In this document: positions 48,177 to 58,966 of the stretch, piece by piece | How positions within the stretch are numbered: position 1 is the stretch's first letter | How the letters are laid out: the number at the start of each line of letters is the position of its first letter | Program-made: the position numbers and the translations under genes | Assembly (NCBI GenBank): GCA_019915135.1 | Contig: JAHLMK010000001.1 | Location: 3,286,001-3,350,000, forward strand | Length of the DNA: 64,000 nucleotides | Direction: 5' to 3' | DNA from: Strobilurus pachycystidiatus | Taxonomy: Eukaryota > Basidiomycota > Agaricomycetes > Agaricales > Physalacriaceae | The notes under the pieces: model-generated | Seen by the model: the letters and a program-made list of their open reading frames with translations, nothing else | Database searches by the model: none | Told to the model about the DNA's origin: nothing

Positions 48177-49325
48177 ATTGTTAGGACCTGAGCCAGCACT
48201 CTCACGTGCTCAAGCTCATACAGCGCCACACGGCAACTGCACACCTCCATATGTGAATCCCATGTCCAGGATAGTGGAGAGGAAGGAGAGGATGACGAGT
48301 AAGAGTACGATTCAGCAAAGAGTGAAGCGTACAATGAGAGAGGGCCCCTTAGAGAGCAATTCCTCAATGGCAGAGGCAAGATGCCAAAGGATACTGCAAA
48401 GGAATATACAATAGCGCAGATGCAATAATGTCCAGCTCTGAAGTACATAGGTGAATGTACTTCGACTTATATACCATTCTAGTGTCCCAAATTGGTTACT
48501 GACTGAGTCAGAGCTCCCACTGTGTCGGATGCGATGGAAGACACTTAATCCACTGTTTCAAGGGGCGGGGCGCCCGATCGGCGGGCTGCCATTGGTCGGG
48601 AGGGCGGGAATGGCGGGAGCATGCGCTCATGCGCCTAAGTATAGACTTGGCTCGAGTCATAGGCTGCCAAGAAGTTCCTGGGATGACTCCAGAGACTCCT
48701 GAATGAGTCAGAGCGGGTAAAGGGCGGGATCCCGCCGCTCCACATGCTGCAGCGACTCCTGAGTGAGTCAGAGCGCCCAATGCGGCGGGATGACGTTCTG
48801 GAGGCGCCCTGAACCTTCTGGGACCTTCTCCAAGGTTCTACAACCTTCTCCTGCGGTCCAGAGGCTCTTAAAGTGTCGAGTGTTAGTGTTGTGACTTCTC
48901 CTTCAATAGATATACCTCTAGATGACTCCACGAGTCTCTAGAGCGATTCCTGGTAGTGGTACCTTGTGTGTGCTTCCTTCTTGAGTGCTGTAGCTGTTCC
49001 TGAGTGTTGTGGCCATTACAACAATGTGTGCAATGGTCTGAGAAGTGATCCAAGACCAAGAGAAGCTACGGTCATGCTGTGACAAGTACCGGTTCCCTGG
49101 TGTTCACATTGATCCACTATGAGAGTATGCGCAGGTGCTCCCGGAGCTCCTGAAGCGTCTAGACTCTGTCATCATCCTGCTTTACCTCCCGGTAGAGCTT
49201 CTGTGGCATGGAAGATAGATCATAGATGTGTGTGCAGCCATAGCGAGCCAGAGTTGTGGCTGTGGCGATGAGCCGTGCGGCTGTGTAGATGAGACAAGTG
49301 GTCTGTCTGGAGACGCATCATGACA

Positions 49326-49731
49326 GCCGCAGTGGCTCGTCGCCGTGCATGGCAGTCTCACGAGTCAGAGGTGCCCGTCGACTTTGCTATTGACTGTCTC
49401 TTGGAGCTGGAGAGAGAGCAGTGTTGAGCTGACCTGTCGTATCATGAAAGCAATGACGAGGAGAGCGAGGAGAGCGGTGAGGAGAGTGGAGGAGAGCGGT
49501 GTGGATTTAGGCAACAAATAGTGTATCGATCATTTTGCTCACCAGTTTTGCAATCAATACATGTTCGCCATTGTTGCGCTGTGGAAAAGAGAAGCCGACA
49601 AAGCTGCCAGTGACAACCCACTGGGCAGCGGAGCTGTGTACTCTAAGAACAGCCGCCCCAAACTAACAAAGGAAATGAGCAAAAGGAAATATTAAAAGCA
49701 AAGGTTACTTTACTTGCCCGTCAATAAAGAT
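49326..49731 (+). pseudogene. short coding-like remnant next to element A
   Basis: Directly after the inverted LTR a frame reads AAVARRRAWQSHESEVPVDF..., a stop, then an acidic Glu/Ser run (SNDEESEESGEESGG). It looks like the 3' part of an interrupted gene. No family was recognised; the remainder to 49731 shows no gene. Confidence 0.3.
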
Positions 49732-50215
49732 TTAGGAATGCAACACGCGCCGTGACGATCCATATATGAGTCTGACTGTAGTTGTTGAGGCGCTTGCTGA
49801 CGGTCGCCTGGATTTTGTCAAGGGGAACGCCAGATTCCGCAAAAAAGCAAGATTTTCTAGTTGTTTGAGAGTAGGGTGTTGATGTGTACTGGATGACAGG
49901 AGTAGTGATCTGAATGCAACAACGGACTTGCAGGGTGTGTTCCAGAAGGATTTGTTTTTGTTGTAGTAGTGTTTCTGGATGGGGTCCTGCAACATGAGTT
50001 TAGATCATGACAAGGGCAAACAGAAAAAGACTCACCTCGTGGTCGTCATCATCACTACTGTCTTCCTCTTGATGCACTGGAGGCTTTAGCGTGCTTTTGC
50101 ACCGTTGGAAAAGGAAAAAGACATCTGCGGCGGTTGATTCAGCGTGGTCTGGGACGCAGTTCATTCGGTCCTTAGAATGCAGCGACAGTTCTTCCAAGCC
50201 GGGAAGGTTGTTCAT
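49732..50215 (-). CDS. hypothetical protein, two exons
   Basis: Exon 1 (50036-50215) starts MNNLPGLEELSLHSKDRMNC. A clean intron (gtgagt...ttgcag, about 49 nt) joins it to exon 2 (49732-49986), giving about 144 residues. Features are an acidic patch (EEDSSDDDDHE) and a basic Ser-rich C terminus. I recognise no family. It lies inside the transposon nest and may be part of an element. Confidence 0.4.
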
Positions 50216-50661
50216 TTGAGTGCGAACTTAGTGTAGGGTGGTAGTTGATTGGGTGCTGGCATTGGCTGTACATGATAATTTAGCAAATAAGAATTTGATC
50301 TGAACAACAAAATTTGATCAGAATGACGACAATGTACTGCGTGTGTTTCATGACTGGGACCACTGTAGGACATCGGACTGCACGGAAATCAGGTATGTGC
50401 GAGAGGCGGTTGTGGGGTCCATTGTGGTGGTCGGTGACTAGCTGCTGGCAGGGAGATCAAACTGCACGTGAGCGCGTGCAGGTTCGCAAAATGCTGACCA
50501 AGGTATGTTTTCTGTTGTTTTATTAAAATTATTATTGTTTACCTCAATCACGTGTTGCCTGAGCCAGTATATAAGGCTTTGGTTCACAGTGCTATTGCTC
50601 TGCTACTGTTCTTTTATCGCCACTGTGTTGCATTGCTTCTGGCTTGCCTCCTCCGCACGTG
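50216..50661. other. intergenic with TATA-like box
   Basis: No recognisable gene. A TATA-like TATATAAG lies at about 50570, upstream of the frame starting 50662. A Cys/Trp-rich frame at 50314-50526 has no identifiable motif. Confidence 0.3.
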
Positions 50662-51242
50662 ATGTCCAAAGGTATGTCCTCTACACTCCACCTACATGTC
50701 CCCACCGCCTTCCTGCCTGTTTGCGCTGCTAGTGTTGCGCCCGGCGCTGTTGATACAGGGCCGACCTTTGAGCCTAGTTCCAACGCCTGGTGCAGCACTT
50801 GCAGCGCACGCCTGCTATTATCTCTTCTATTGCAGTGGGCTTTTGCTCACATGTTAACTTCAGGCTGGAAATTTCTTGGCTCCTCCCAATTTACCAATAC
50901 TCGGGCCTTCTGTACAACTTGCTCGGGACGTGAATTCTCTGTCAATGCGGCCCCACCCATCACTGGTCCCCGGCACTTTGACGCGTTGAATATCTTAGAC
51001 ATTGTCTGTCACGTAGGTACATCCGCCCTCCTGAATCTATATTGCTGAGGTGTCTGCAGGCTCAGGACACTGAGTGGATGACCAGTACTCTCTTGTCAGA
51101 AACTGTTGAGGGAACAGACCTTGATAGTGGCTTCCTCGATGGTGGCTTCCTCAACCATGATTTAGGCACCTATCTTGACCGCAGGTATCCTCCCAGCCTT
51201 CCAGACCATTCTATGCCCAGCGTAACAAGCACAAGAAGAACT
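50662..51242 (+). CDS. hypothetical protein, weakly supported
   Basis: From ATG 50662 (MSKGMSSTLHLHVPTAF) an open frame runs to 51048 with two CxxC pairs (WCSTCSARL and FCTTCSGREF). A second frame (51042-51242) continues with EWMTSTLLSETVEGTDLDSG and could be joined by an intron. A TATA-like box lies ~90 bp upstream. No known domain. The 3' end runs into repeat R, so it may be truncated or transposon-encoded. Confidence 0.3.
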
Positions 51243-52166
51243 AGACATATCACACCATCATCCCTATGTGTGGTATCAACTTTTCTCCAAATGAGCTCAA
51301 ATGCATTTGCAAGTAATTTCCATTTTTGGAGATGTAGCCTCATGCTACTGACTTCCTTTCTTGACCTACTAGCCTCAAGGCTATCTCCCCTACTTAGGGA
51401 TGTTATCTCCGATCACAGGAGCTGTCAATCATGACAGCATCTGTTAATCATTTCCAGAAGATCACTTCTGATGCCATGTGTTAAGTTACCCATATCTTAG
51501 CCATGTAACATGGAACAACTTCGCACTTTCCCAGGATCAATCTGTCATCATCTGGCCTAGGCCCAGTGCTGTCTGTCAGCTGATGCTGGGTCTAGGGCGC
51601 CCCAGAGTTGCAAGTTTGATCCCCACTGTGTTGCAGCTTGCTTCCTGTCTTCATCTTTGCATTTTGGCTCTGCAAGGTTTGCACACAGTGTCCCTCCAGT
51701 TCTGCTCACAGGAACTGATGCTCCTTTCACCAGTGTACACTTTGGACAGTCTCTAGCCCTCCCTGCTGTCTGCTACAGCTAGATCTAACTCAATCTTTCA
51801 CTGCTGTCCATTGTCACTGGTATGCTTATCCAACTTGATTTCAAGTTGAGGCCTTATCCTGTGTACAGTGTCCAATTCTTGCCTGCTCCCATGCTTCCTG
51901 ATAGCGTTGCACTTGGGATTCTGTGCACAGGTGTGTCCCCAGTCCACTTTTCATAGGCTACAAGCTCAATTTCGCTTCTGTGCTCAGTTTAGCTTGCTCT
52001 GCCTTTGTTTTTGCTTCCCCACCCTCCACTCCCTGTAACTGTATCTAGGTTCTTGTATGTACTTGTATTAGTTTGATGTAGTACATAGCCAGTCACGATC
52101 TGCGTAATTTATAGGCCCTTGGGCCCGTTTTAGCCTAACTTCATTGGTGTGAACCTTTAAGCATTG
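51243..52166 (+). repeat. repeat R, copy 1 (about 924 bp)
   Basis: Matches 57420-about 58337 in inverted orientation, ending AAGCATTGG. Its start (CAACTTTTCTCCAAATGAGC) resembles the terminal repeat of the DIRS-like element at 55651. It abuts a TET/JBP-like coding fragment at 52167. Confidence 0.7.
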
Positions 52167-52437
52167 GCTCAGCAACTTTGATCCCGACAAAGGTGGTCAT
52201 CTCATTCTTTGGGATCTCGGCCTTGTCATTCAATTCCCTCCCGGTTTCATTATCCTATTATTGTCCGCTCTTCTTATCCACTCCAACGTTGCAGTTGAAG
52301 CTAGTGAAGAGCGCCTCTCCGACGTTCACTTCACAGCTGGTGGCCTTTTACGCTATGTCGAGAATGGCTGCAAGACGGACAAGGCATTCATGGAGGAAGA
52401 TTATGACAGGATGTCAGCCGATGAGAAAGCAGAGTGA
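52167..52437 (+). pseudogene. C-terminal fragment of a TET/JBP-like 2-oxoglutarate/Fe(II) oxygenase
   Basis: The open frame reads FDPDKGGHLILWDLGLVI, then SALLIHSNVAVEASEERLSD and HFTAGGLLRYVENGCKTD, to TGA 52435-52437. The order GGHL-WDL, a distal HSN histidine and a following ER resembles the C-terminal half of the TET/JBP-like dioxygenases that expanded in mushrooms. In that family those residues bind iron and 2-oxoglutarate. These enzymes oxidise 5-methylcytosine and are linked with KDZ transposons. The N-terminal part is missing; repeat R ends at its 5' edge. The identification is by motif memory, not search. Confidence 0.5.
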
Positions 52438-52573
52438 TGACGTCAACGTCAGCAGCGATGGGCTGATTTGTTGAAAAAGATGACGGTCTGGCCGGACACT
52501 GTAGATCCTTCGTAGTCTTGCATCCGCTTTATGGAGTAACTTGGGCTGCACCAAAATGTTGTGCGTTGTAGAA
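52438..52573. other. spacer
   Basis: Nothing recognisable between the oxygenase fragment and the convergent minus-strand relic. Confidence 0.3.
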
Positions 52574-53500
52574 CTATTCTAAGTAAACAAATGTCTTGAG
52601 CAGCAGTTCATTGTATACAGCACTGTAAGCCTCCCAACCAGTCCTTTGAGTTCTCCCCCATGGCCAAAAGGGCACACTGCTCGTTCCCCACGCAATCTCT
52701 GATTCCGTCTCAGGCTCCAGACTCTGTGCTCGTAAAAGTATCTCCACCTCGCAGATGTCCTCATACGTTGTCAGGACTTCTTCAATCAAGGGAGCGCTAT
52801 ATTGGCGCTCTATTTTGCACAGAACAAACTATATCATGTTATTGAGTATGTACAAATTCATGAAAAATCAAGGACAAACTGATTGTAAATTTGGACCCAG
52901 TATTTGCAGCTCTGGATGCACGTATAGCAGGCGGCTATCGATCCAGGCAGAGAGGTACATGTTGACATTGCCAAGATTGGATTGGCGGACAGTATGATAG
53001 GAAAGCAGAAAGCGGTGAATCAAACGTGCTTGAATCTTTGTCAGGACAAAAGACATGGATACTGCGTCTTTCAGTACACGGATCTGGAATATTTGAAGCA
53101 ACCTACCTTGAATGGATGCAATAAGAGAAAATGCTGAAAGTAAGGTCAAGTATCTGCACTCGACATGACACCTTGCTTTTATTTAGCTGGGTGGAGACCT
53201 TGAGGAATGAAGTCCATGACCCGCATGGTCACCCAAAGCAGTTTAGACTGCAGTGCATATCCCTTGAGGAATTCAAGATGTATAATGTGAGCAACGGCGT
53301 TTGAAAGCCACATTCTAAGCATGTAGCTAGCCCAGTACGGACCACTGCCCAGACATCTACCGGTACCCCTATATGGGAGTTTCACAACGTTAGCGCAACA
53401 GCGACTGCGTCTTCTGGACTTTCTAAGATGATGCGTCTTCCGGGATCTTGGGCATCTTAATCTAATTACATCAATACAAATTCTTGTTCCTATCATTCTA
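52574..53500 (-). pseudogene. decayed partial paralogue of the neighbouring Cys-rich gene
   Basis: On minus, 53300-53450 encodes ALTL, a stop, then NSHIGVPVDVWAVVRTGLAT. This closely parallels ALTLWNSHIGTPSDIWAVIS in the last exon of the intact gene at 53571-55513. Downstream frames (52868-53149 and 52574-52789, for example FWPWGRTQRTGWEAYSAVYN) may be its continuation, lost from the intact copy, or a different gene. The in-frame stop and frame changes indicate decay. Confidence 0.45.
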
Positions 53501-53570
53501 ACTATAAGCCGAGTGATAATTTATGTGCAAATGGTCTGCAGCAAAATAATCAGAAAACGGGTAAGCAATG

Positions 53571-55513
53571 CTAGGAGAAATCATGTACACCTCTCCCGGG
53601 CCCCAAATCCACACAGCGTCCGTCAACAAGATGTCCGTTGTAGGCGGACTCAGTTTGAACAAAGCTGCACTCAGAACAGGTGACAGAGCCCGTACTGATA
53701 ACTGCCCAGATGTCGGACGGTGTCCCTATATGAGAGTTCCACAATGTTAGCGCAAAGGTGACCGCATCATCAGGAACCTCAACAATTTGCATCTTTGGCG
53801 ATCCACCAGTGCACACTTTCAATCTGGGTGCTGCCGCGGGAATGCTGGGCATATCAACTGGGTGAGAGATGAGTGAGGGATTTCTACAAGTCCAATAGGC
53901 CCACCTCTGAGTAGCTCCTCTGAATGGAAGCAGTATTCTCCTCCATCAGCGTCACAATGGACATGCTGAATAAAACCAGTTGACGAGAAGATGCGCTCGC
54001 AGATATTGCACTTGAAGGCGTCTCGAAAAAGCTTGACAGCGGCCTCTGGTGTAACTCCCAGCGTGGAGGTAAGGTAGCGCACAAAGATCATGACAGTGCC
54101 TGGATTCATGTACCAGGAGAAAGTCGTCGCCAGTTTGCCTGCATAAGGGCGGAGGATTGTACATTGACCTTGCGGCAATGACGGGTGGATAAAGTCTACG
54201 CAGCGTCAGAAGAGCACCACACTAGAAAGAGGGAACAGTAATACCTTTGTCCTTTGACACGGCCAAAAATTTGACCATTGATATCAAGCCATAATCTACA
54301 GTCAATTAGCGCCGTTGAGAGGATAAGTAAGGAATCTTACCAATGTGTTGAATGCCAGCGAGGAACTGGTCATATTGCAATGTGCGGTGGCCGTCAATGA
54401 CGGGTCTGAGAGGTCGAACAGAGCAAATCCCGCCGCCAATGGAGAGCGAGCCGCCCTGTTTCAAAGCAACCTGATCACAAAAGGTCCTTGTGTCAATTTT
54501 GCGACGTTTGCGAGGTGGTTGGTCGTCATTGTCAATGTCAATCTTGGGCTGAGACGAGGGAGGAGTAGGGAGGCCGGACTCTCTTTTGGGGAGGGTAGGC
54601 ATAGTCTTGGAAGCTGAACGCTCATTGTTGCTGATGTCAATGACGTCCACGGAGGGGACAGCATCGCGCTGCAAGGAAGGAGCAGCGCCACGGGCATTGG
54701 CTTTGTCTTGAAGGTGTTGCACAACCTGCGCACGAAGTTTCTTTTGATAATCATCCAGGTCGTGTTGGGCGGCCTTTTTTAGTATGGCTAAGCCAATGAG
54801 TGAGCTACCAACAGCGAGAGTCGTAAATTCACTTACTATAAAAGCGGCAGTCATGAGTGACTGCAGCCAAGACGCCGCCGCGAACAGAGCCATTCACCAT
54901 GTGGTTAGCATACACCTTCATGCGGCACTGGTTGAGGTTGTTCTTGGGGCACGCCGCATGACCACAGTAAAAAATCTTGTCCTCTCCCTTGAGGTACTCG
55001 TCAATAGCGCCAGGTCCAAGCTCCTGACCGGTACCGTTGCCAAACGCTTTGATGGGGCTGTTGAAGGTTAAGATTGGGTAGACGGAATAATACACAGACT
55101 CACCGCAAAACCATCCTTACTTTCAGTATTCCACAATGGTAGCTAGGAAGTAGATTCTTGCCTTGCGCATCAAGATAGGCGGTGATGAGATAGCGGTCCC
55201 AAGCGCCTGTTAGTTCCTCAAGGCCTATAGATCTGGCGGACAGCGAGGCGGAGCTGGTGTATGGTCCAGGTCGGCCGGCGCGGCGGGAGTCTTGGGTATC
55301 AATCCGGGCGCTTCTGACAGCCATGAGGAATGAAGTCCAAGTCCTGCGCCAAATGTTGCTTTCAGTGCTGACAGACGTACCTATCGGACTCAAGAGTTCC
55401 GGTGTGATATCAATGGAGGGACCGATGTCGTTGCGCAAACAACGCTGAGCGACAACAGTTTCTGTAAATGTCCAACTTGACATGGCAGAGGTGGAAGCAA
55501 GAAAAGAAGGCAA
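53571..55513 (-). CDS. intact multi-exon Cys-rich protein of unknown function
   Basis: At least six exons join with short GT-AG introns and no stops. Block 1 (55513-about 55106) has LEELTGAWDRYLITAYLDAQ. Block 2 has PIKAFGNGTGQELGPGAIDE and IFYCGHAACPKNNLNQCRMK. Block 3 has a helical region with a nuclear-type basic patch (PPRKRRKIDTRTFC) and SIGGGICSVRPLRPVIDGHR. Block 4 is a short exon (DYGLISMVKFLAVSKDKD). Block 5 has TILRPYAGKLATTFSWYMNP and CNICERIFSSTGFIQHVHC. The last exon has LKVCTGGSPKMQIVEVPDDA and CSECSFVQTESAYNGH. The CxxC...H/C groups look zinc-binding. No family recognised. An open, spliced gene inside a transposon nest suggests selection or a recent arrival. Starts at 55513 or 55483 are possible. 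Confidence 0.55.
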
Positions 55514-55893
55514 GCTGTTGGCATCAAGGGCCTAGCATTGAGATTTGATGGTCTAGGCGCACTGACCGCTTTTGTCAGTCAGGCGGGCTGACGTCGGCAC
55601 CCGATCCTCTCTTCCCAACTTTGATTTGCCGGTTGCGACTTCCACATACTTGAAGTAAAAGCGGATTGCAAGGGTAGGGAGCGTTTTCAGAGGCCTCTGC
55701 ACTTCTCACACACTCTCTCATACTGTCTGAGCTCACTCAGTACAGTCTGGCACTGAGCAGCAGTGTTCTCATTGTGGTATCTCAACTTTCTCCAAATGAG
55801 CTCAAAATCATTTGGCAGTAAATTGCAAATCACAAGACAGGGATTCCTTCCTCCATTCTTGCTGCAGCTCCTCATCTTGCGCAGCGCCCTCCC

Positions 55894-56694
55894 TTGTCCA
55901 ATCTCTCTCCACATCTACAAGAGACAGACAGCCTCCGCAGACTCTTTAGAGCGGACAAGGATGCAGATGCTGTTGCAGACCTTCTCTGTTCCCTCTCTCA
56001 TCCTGATCCATTTGCCCATTCCTTGTGGCGTCTCATTGTCCAAGATCTTTATGTTGACTTTGAGAAACTCCTTGCTTCCTTTGGGTCTCACCCATCTCAT
56101 CATGATGATGAATTCAAGGACTTTGGAGGTGGTTATGCTCTTGTGCGCAAGGATCACGTCTCTGCATGTCGGTCTTTTTCCACAGAGTCAGCCTGGACCC
56201 GCTGCTTTGATGCATGGTCTCGAGGGGTTCTCCTTGTCTACCCTCACCAAAACAAGGAGTTGGAGAAGTACAGAGCCATTGTGGTGGAGATGTTCCGTGC
56301 TTCTGAACCAGATCTTTCATTTCCTATCCGCTTTGATTGTCAGACTCGTGAACGTTATGCCAAGTCTCCTTTTGAGCTGCATGACCGGTCTCAACTTCAT
56401 TTTCCTATGCTCTCTGAAATGCTTTGTTCTCGAGGCAGCCCATCTGCGCTTAAGCGCCCTGCAACTACTTCAGCTCAGGAGCCGTCTCCCAAGCGTCAGA
56501 GGGTTATTTGTCAGAACTGGAATCTGGGGAATTGTCCCAAGACCCTCTGTGCTTTCAAGAGGATTCATGGCACCTGTTCTGAGTGCGGCGGTAAGCATCC
56601 CGCTTGTGACAAAGAACAGTGCCTTGTCCTCCTCAATGCCCGACGAGCAGTTGCTCATAGCAAGTCGGGTGCTGGAAGCGCAGGCTCAACCTAG
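55894..56694 (+). pseudogene. ORF1 (gag-like) of the DIRS/Ngaro-like element
   Basis: Open for about 266 codons without an evident ATG at its 5' end. It has an N-terminal helical region (LRRLFRADKDADAVADLLCS) and ends in a zinc-finger block: CQNWNLGNCPKTLCAFKRIH (CX7CX4CX5H) and CSECGGKHPACDKEQC. These likely bind the element RNA. It overlaps ORF2, whose ATG is at 56636, by about 59 nt. Listed as a pseudogene because the element as a whole is broken. Confidence 0.55.
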
Positions 56695-58966
56695 AAGTTT
56701 ATCTGGCTCAAAGCAGAAGGCAGAAGATGAGCAGTCTGCACCGCGTTTCAAAAGAGGCTATGTTTTTACTTCCAATGTATCATCAGAATCTAAAGCTCCT
56801 CCAAGCATTTTTTCCACTTATACTGCTCCTCCTCTCCCTAGACCACCTCAGCAGATCCTAGATGATCCACAGATCCAAGCCTCGCTTGCAGCTATTGTGG
56901 ATTACATCCGTGTTGATACTCCTTTCGTTATTGACCGCATTGAGCACTTGTTGACCAAACATCCCAACTGTCCATTTGTTGATTCTGTCATTTGCTCTCT
57001 CCGTGAAGGTTTCTGGCCTTTCCATGATGGAGAATGGGAAGCTCATCTCAAAGAGCGCTATGATAACTATGCCACAGAGGCTCAAGATCTTGCAGAACTC
57101 AAGTTTATAGAGATCAAGAGATTGCAGCTGATCGCTGGTCTCCAGCTCTTCCAGAGAACTTTGTACTTCTTCCTGGCATGCGCATTTCTCCCATGTTTGT
57201 TGTCTGGCAGAAAGGCAAACCTCGTGTTGTCATGGATCATACTGGCAATGATCTCAATGATGGCATATTCAGAGAGGATGCCAAAGTGCGCTATGATGAT
57301 ATGCATTCATTTGGTCAACTTCTCATTGATGTGCTCAAAGCACATCCAAATGAGGAACTGTTGCTCTTCAAGAGTGATGTATCCAAAGCATTCCTCAACC
57401 TTCCTGCCCATCCCATTTGCCAATGCTTAAAGGTTCACACCGATGAAGTTAGGCTAAAACCGGCCCAAGGGCCTATAAATTATGCGGATTGTGACTGGCT
57501 ATGTACTACATCGAACTAATACAAGTACATACAAGAAACTAGATACAGTTACAGGGAGTGGAGGGTGGGGAAGCAGAAACAAAGGCAGAGCAAGCTAAAC
57601 TGAGCACAGAAGCGAAATTGAGCTTGTAGCCTATGAAGAGTGGACTGGGGACACACCTGTGCACAGAATCCCAAGTGCAACGCTATCAGGAAGCGTGGGA
57701 GCAGGCAGGGATTAAACACTGTGCACAAGATAAGGCATCAACTCGAAATCAAGTTGGATAAGCATACCAGTGACAATGGACAGCAGTGAAAGATCGAGTT
57801 AGATTTAGCTGTAACAGACAGCAGGGAGGGCTAGAGACTGTCCAAAGCGTGCACTGGTGAAAGGAGCATCAGTTCCTGTGAGCAGAACTGGAGGGACACT
57901 GTGTGCAAACTTGCAGAGCCAAAATGCGAAGATGAAGGGAAGCAAGCTGCAACACAGTGGGGATCAAACTCGCAACTCTGGGGCGCCCTAGACCCAGCAT
58001 CAGCTGACAGACAGCACTGAGCCTAGGCCAGATGATGACAGATTGATCCTGGGAAAGTGCAAAGTTATTCCATGTCACATGGCTGAGATATGGGTAACTT
58101 AACACATGGCATCAGAAGTGATCTTCTGGAAATGATTGACAGATGCTGTCATGATTGACAGCTCCTGTGATCGGAAATAGCATCCCTAAGTAGGGGAGAT
58201 AGCCTTGAGGCTAGTAGGTCAAGAAAGGAAGTCAGTAGCATGAGGCTACATCTCCAAAAATGGAAATTACTCGCAAATGCATTTGAGCTCATTTGGAGAA
58301 AAGTTGATACCACACATGGGCATAATGGTGTGACATGTCCAAACTCATAGGATGGGTCCGGGACATCATGAGAGACCTGAGAGTGCAATCAGCAATACGG
58401 TAGCTATGACCAATGTCTTGTGATTTGTGATTTACTGCCAAATGATTTTGAGCTCATTTGGAGAAAGTTGAACCACAATGTGAACACTGCTGCTCAGTGC
58501 CAGACTGTACTGAGTGAGCTCAGACAGTATGAGAGAGTGTGTGAGAGGTGCAGAGGCCTCTGAAAACGCTCCCTACCCTTGGAATCCGCTTTTACTTCGA
58601 GCAACTACATCAAGTGGTCACTGTAGATGGCAGATACCACATTGTGCGCCGTCTCATTCTGGGCACTCGTGCTTCTCCTCGCTGTTGGTGTTTATTCTCT
58701 GGACTTCTCAACTGGATAGCTTGGGAACTTGGGAGTCATTGGTCTTCATGACTATATGGATGACTGGGATCTCATTGGTTGTCAATATGATGACAAGAAG
58801 CAGAAGCATGGAGTCACGCTCAAAATCATTGGCTTCTGGGTTGATATCCATTCTGGTTCTATCTCTCTCTCTCCAGATTGACTCAATGATTACTTCAATC
58901 AATGAGTTCTTGGGACAACCCAAGCCTCCTCTTCAGCAATGGCAGCAACTTGCCAGACTCCTTCCC
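56636..58966 (+). pseudogene. reverse transcriptase ORF2, frameshifted and split
   Basis: From ATG 56636 (MPDEQLLIASRVLEAQAQ) the frame is open to about 57100, where a frameshift occurs. It continues with PMFVVWQKGKPRVVMDHTGN and LFKSDVSKAFLNLPAHPI until 57419. A 1,181-bp insertion interrupts it, and the RT resumes at 58601 (VTVDGRYHIVRRLILGTRAS). After another frameshift near 58737 the catalytic motif YMDDWDLIG and the downstream FLGQPKPPLQQWQQLARLL follow. YMDD is the RT active site. Two frameshifts plus the insertion make it non-functional. Confidence 0.65.
57420..58600 (-). mobile_element. 1,181-bp insertion in the RT gene, related non-autonomous element
   Basis: Read on minus it starts TCGAAGTAAAAGCGG, matching the left end of the host element. 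After ~170 bp of terminal repeat it continues into repeat R (58337-57420) and ends AAGCATTGG. Joining the flanks (CATTTG at 57414-57419 and GCAACTACATC at 58601) restores an uninterrupted RT codon series (PIWQLHQ) with no duplicated target bases. Insertion without duplication fits a tyrosine recombinase. Confidence 0.6.

Larger units (their letters stand above)
45836..49325 (-). mobile_element. inverted, damaged copy of element A
   Basis: Reverse complement of element A. It has a truncated 3' LTR (45836-46267, only the first ~432 bp of U3), an internal region (46268-48178, interrupted by a MITE at 46574-47013), and a 5' LTR (48179-49325) with a 405-bp internal deletion matching about 40731-41135 of the intact LTR. 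The left edge cuts both this LTR and the gag gene, so a deletion or rearrangement occurred there. With the forward copy it forms a multi-kilobase inverted repeat. Confidence 0.82.
55651..58966 (+). mobile_element. DIRS/Ngaro-like retroelement, 3'-truncated
   Basis: Begins near TTGAAGTAAAAGCGG (55651) with a ~190-bp terminal segment that recurs inverted at about 58430-58600. It contains an ORF1 (gag-like) and an overlapping reverse transcriptase ORF2. The RT shape (VVMDHTGNDLNDGI, then PLQQWQQLARLL past YMDD) resembles tyrosine-recombinase retroelements rather than Ty3 or Ty1. No integrase or LTR is seen. The part beyond 58966, where RNase H and a recombinase would be, is missing. Confidence 0.5.

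Noticed and set aside
51478..52150. repeat R interpreted as a Copia-type LTR (TGTTAAGTTACCC start)
   Set aside because: The unit continues past that start and has no matching CA end or flanking 5-bp duplicate; shared boundaries with the DIRS-like insertion explain it better.
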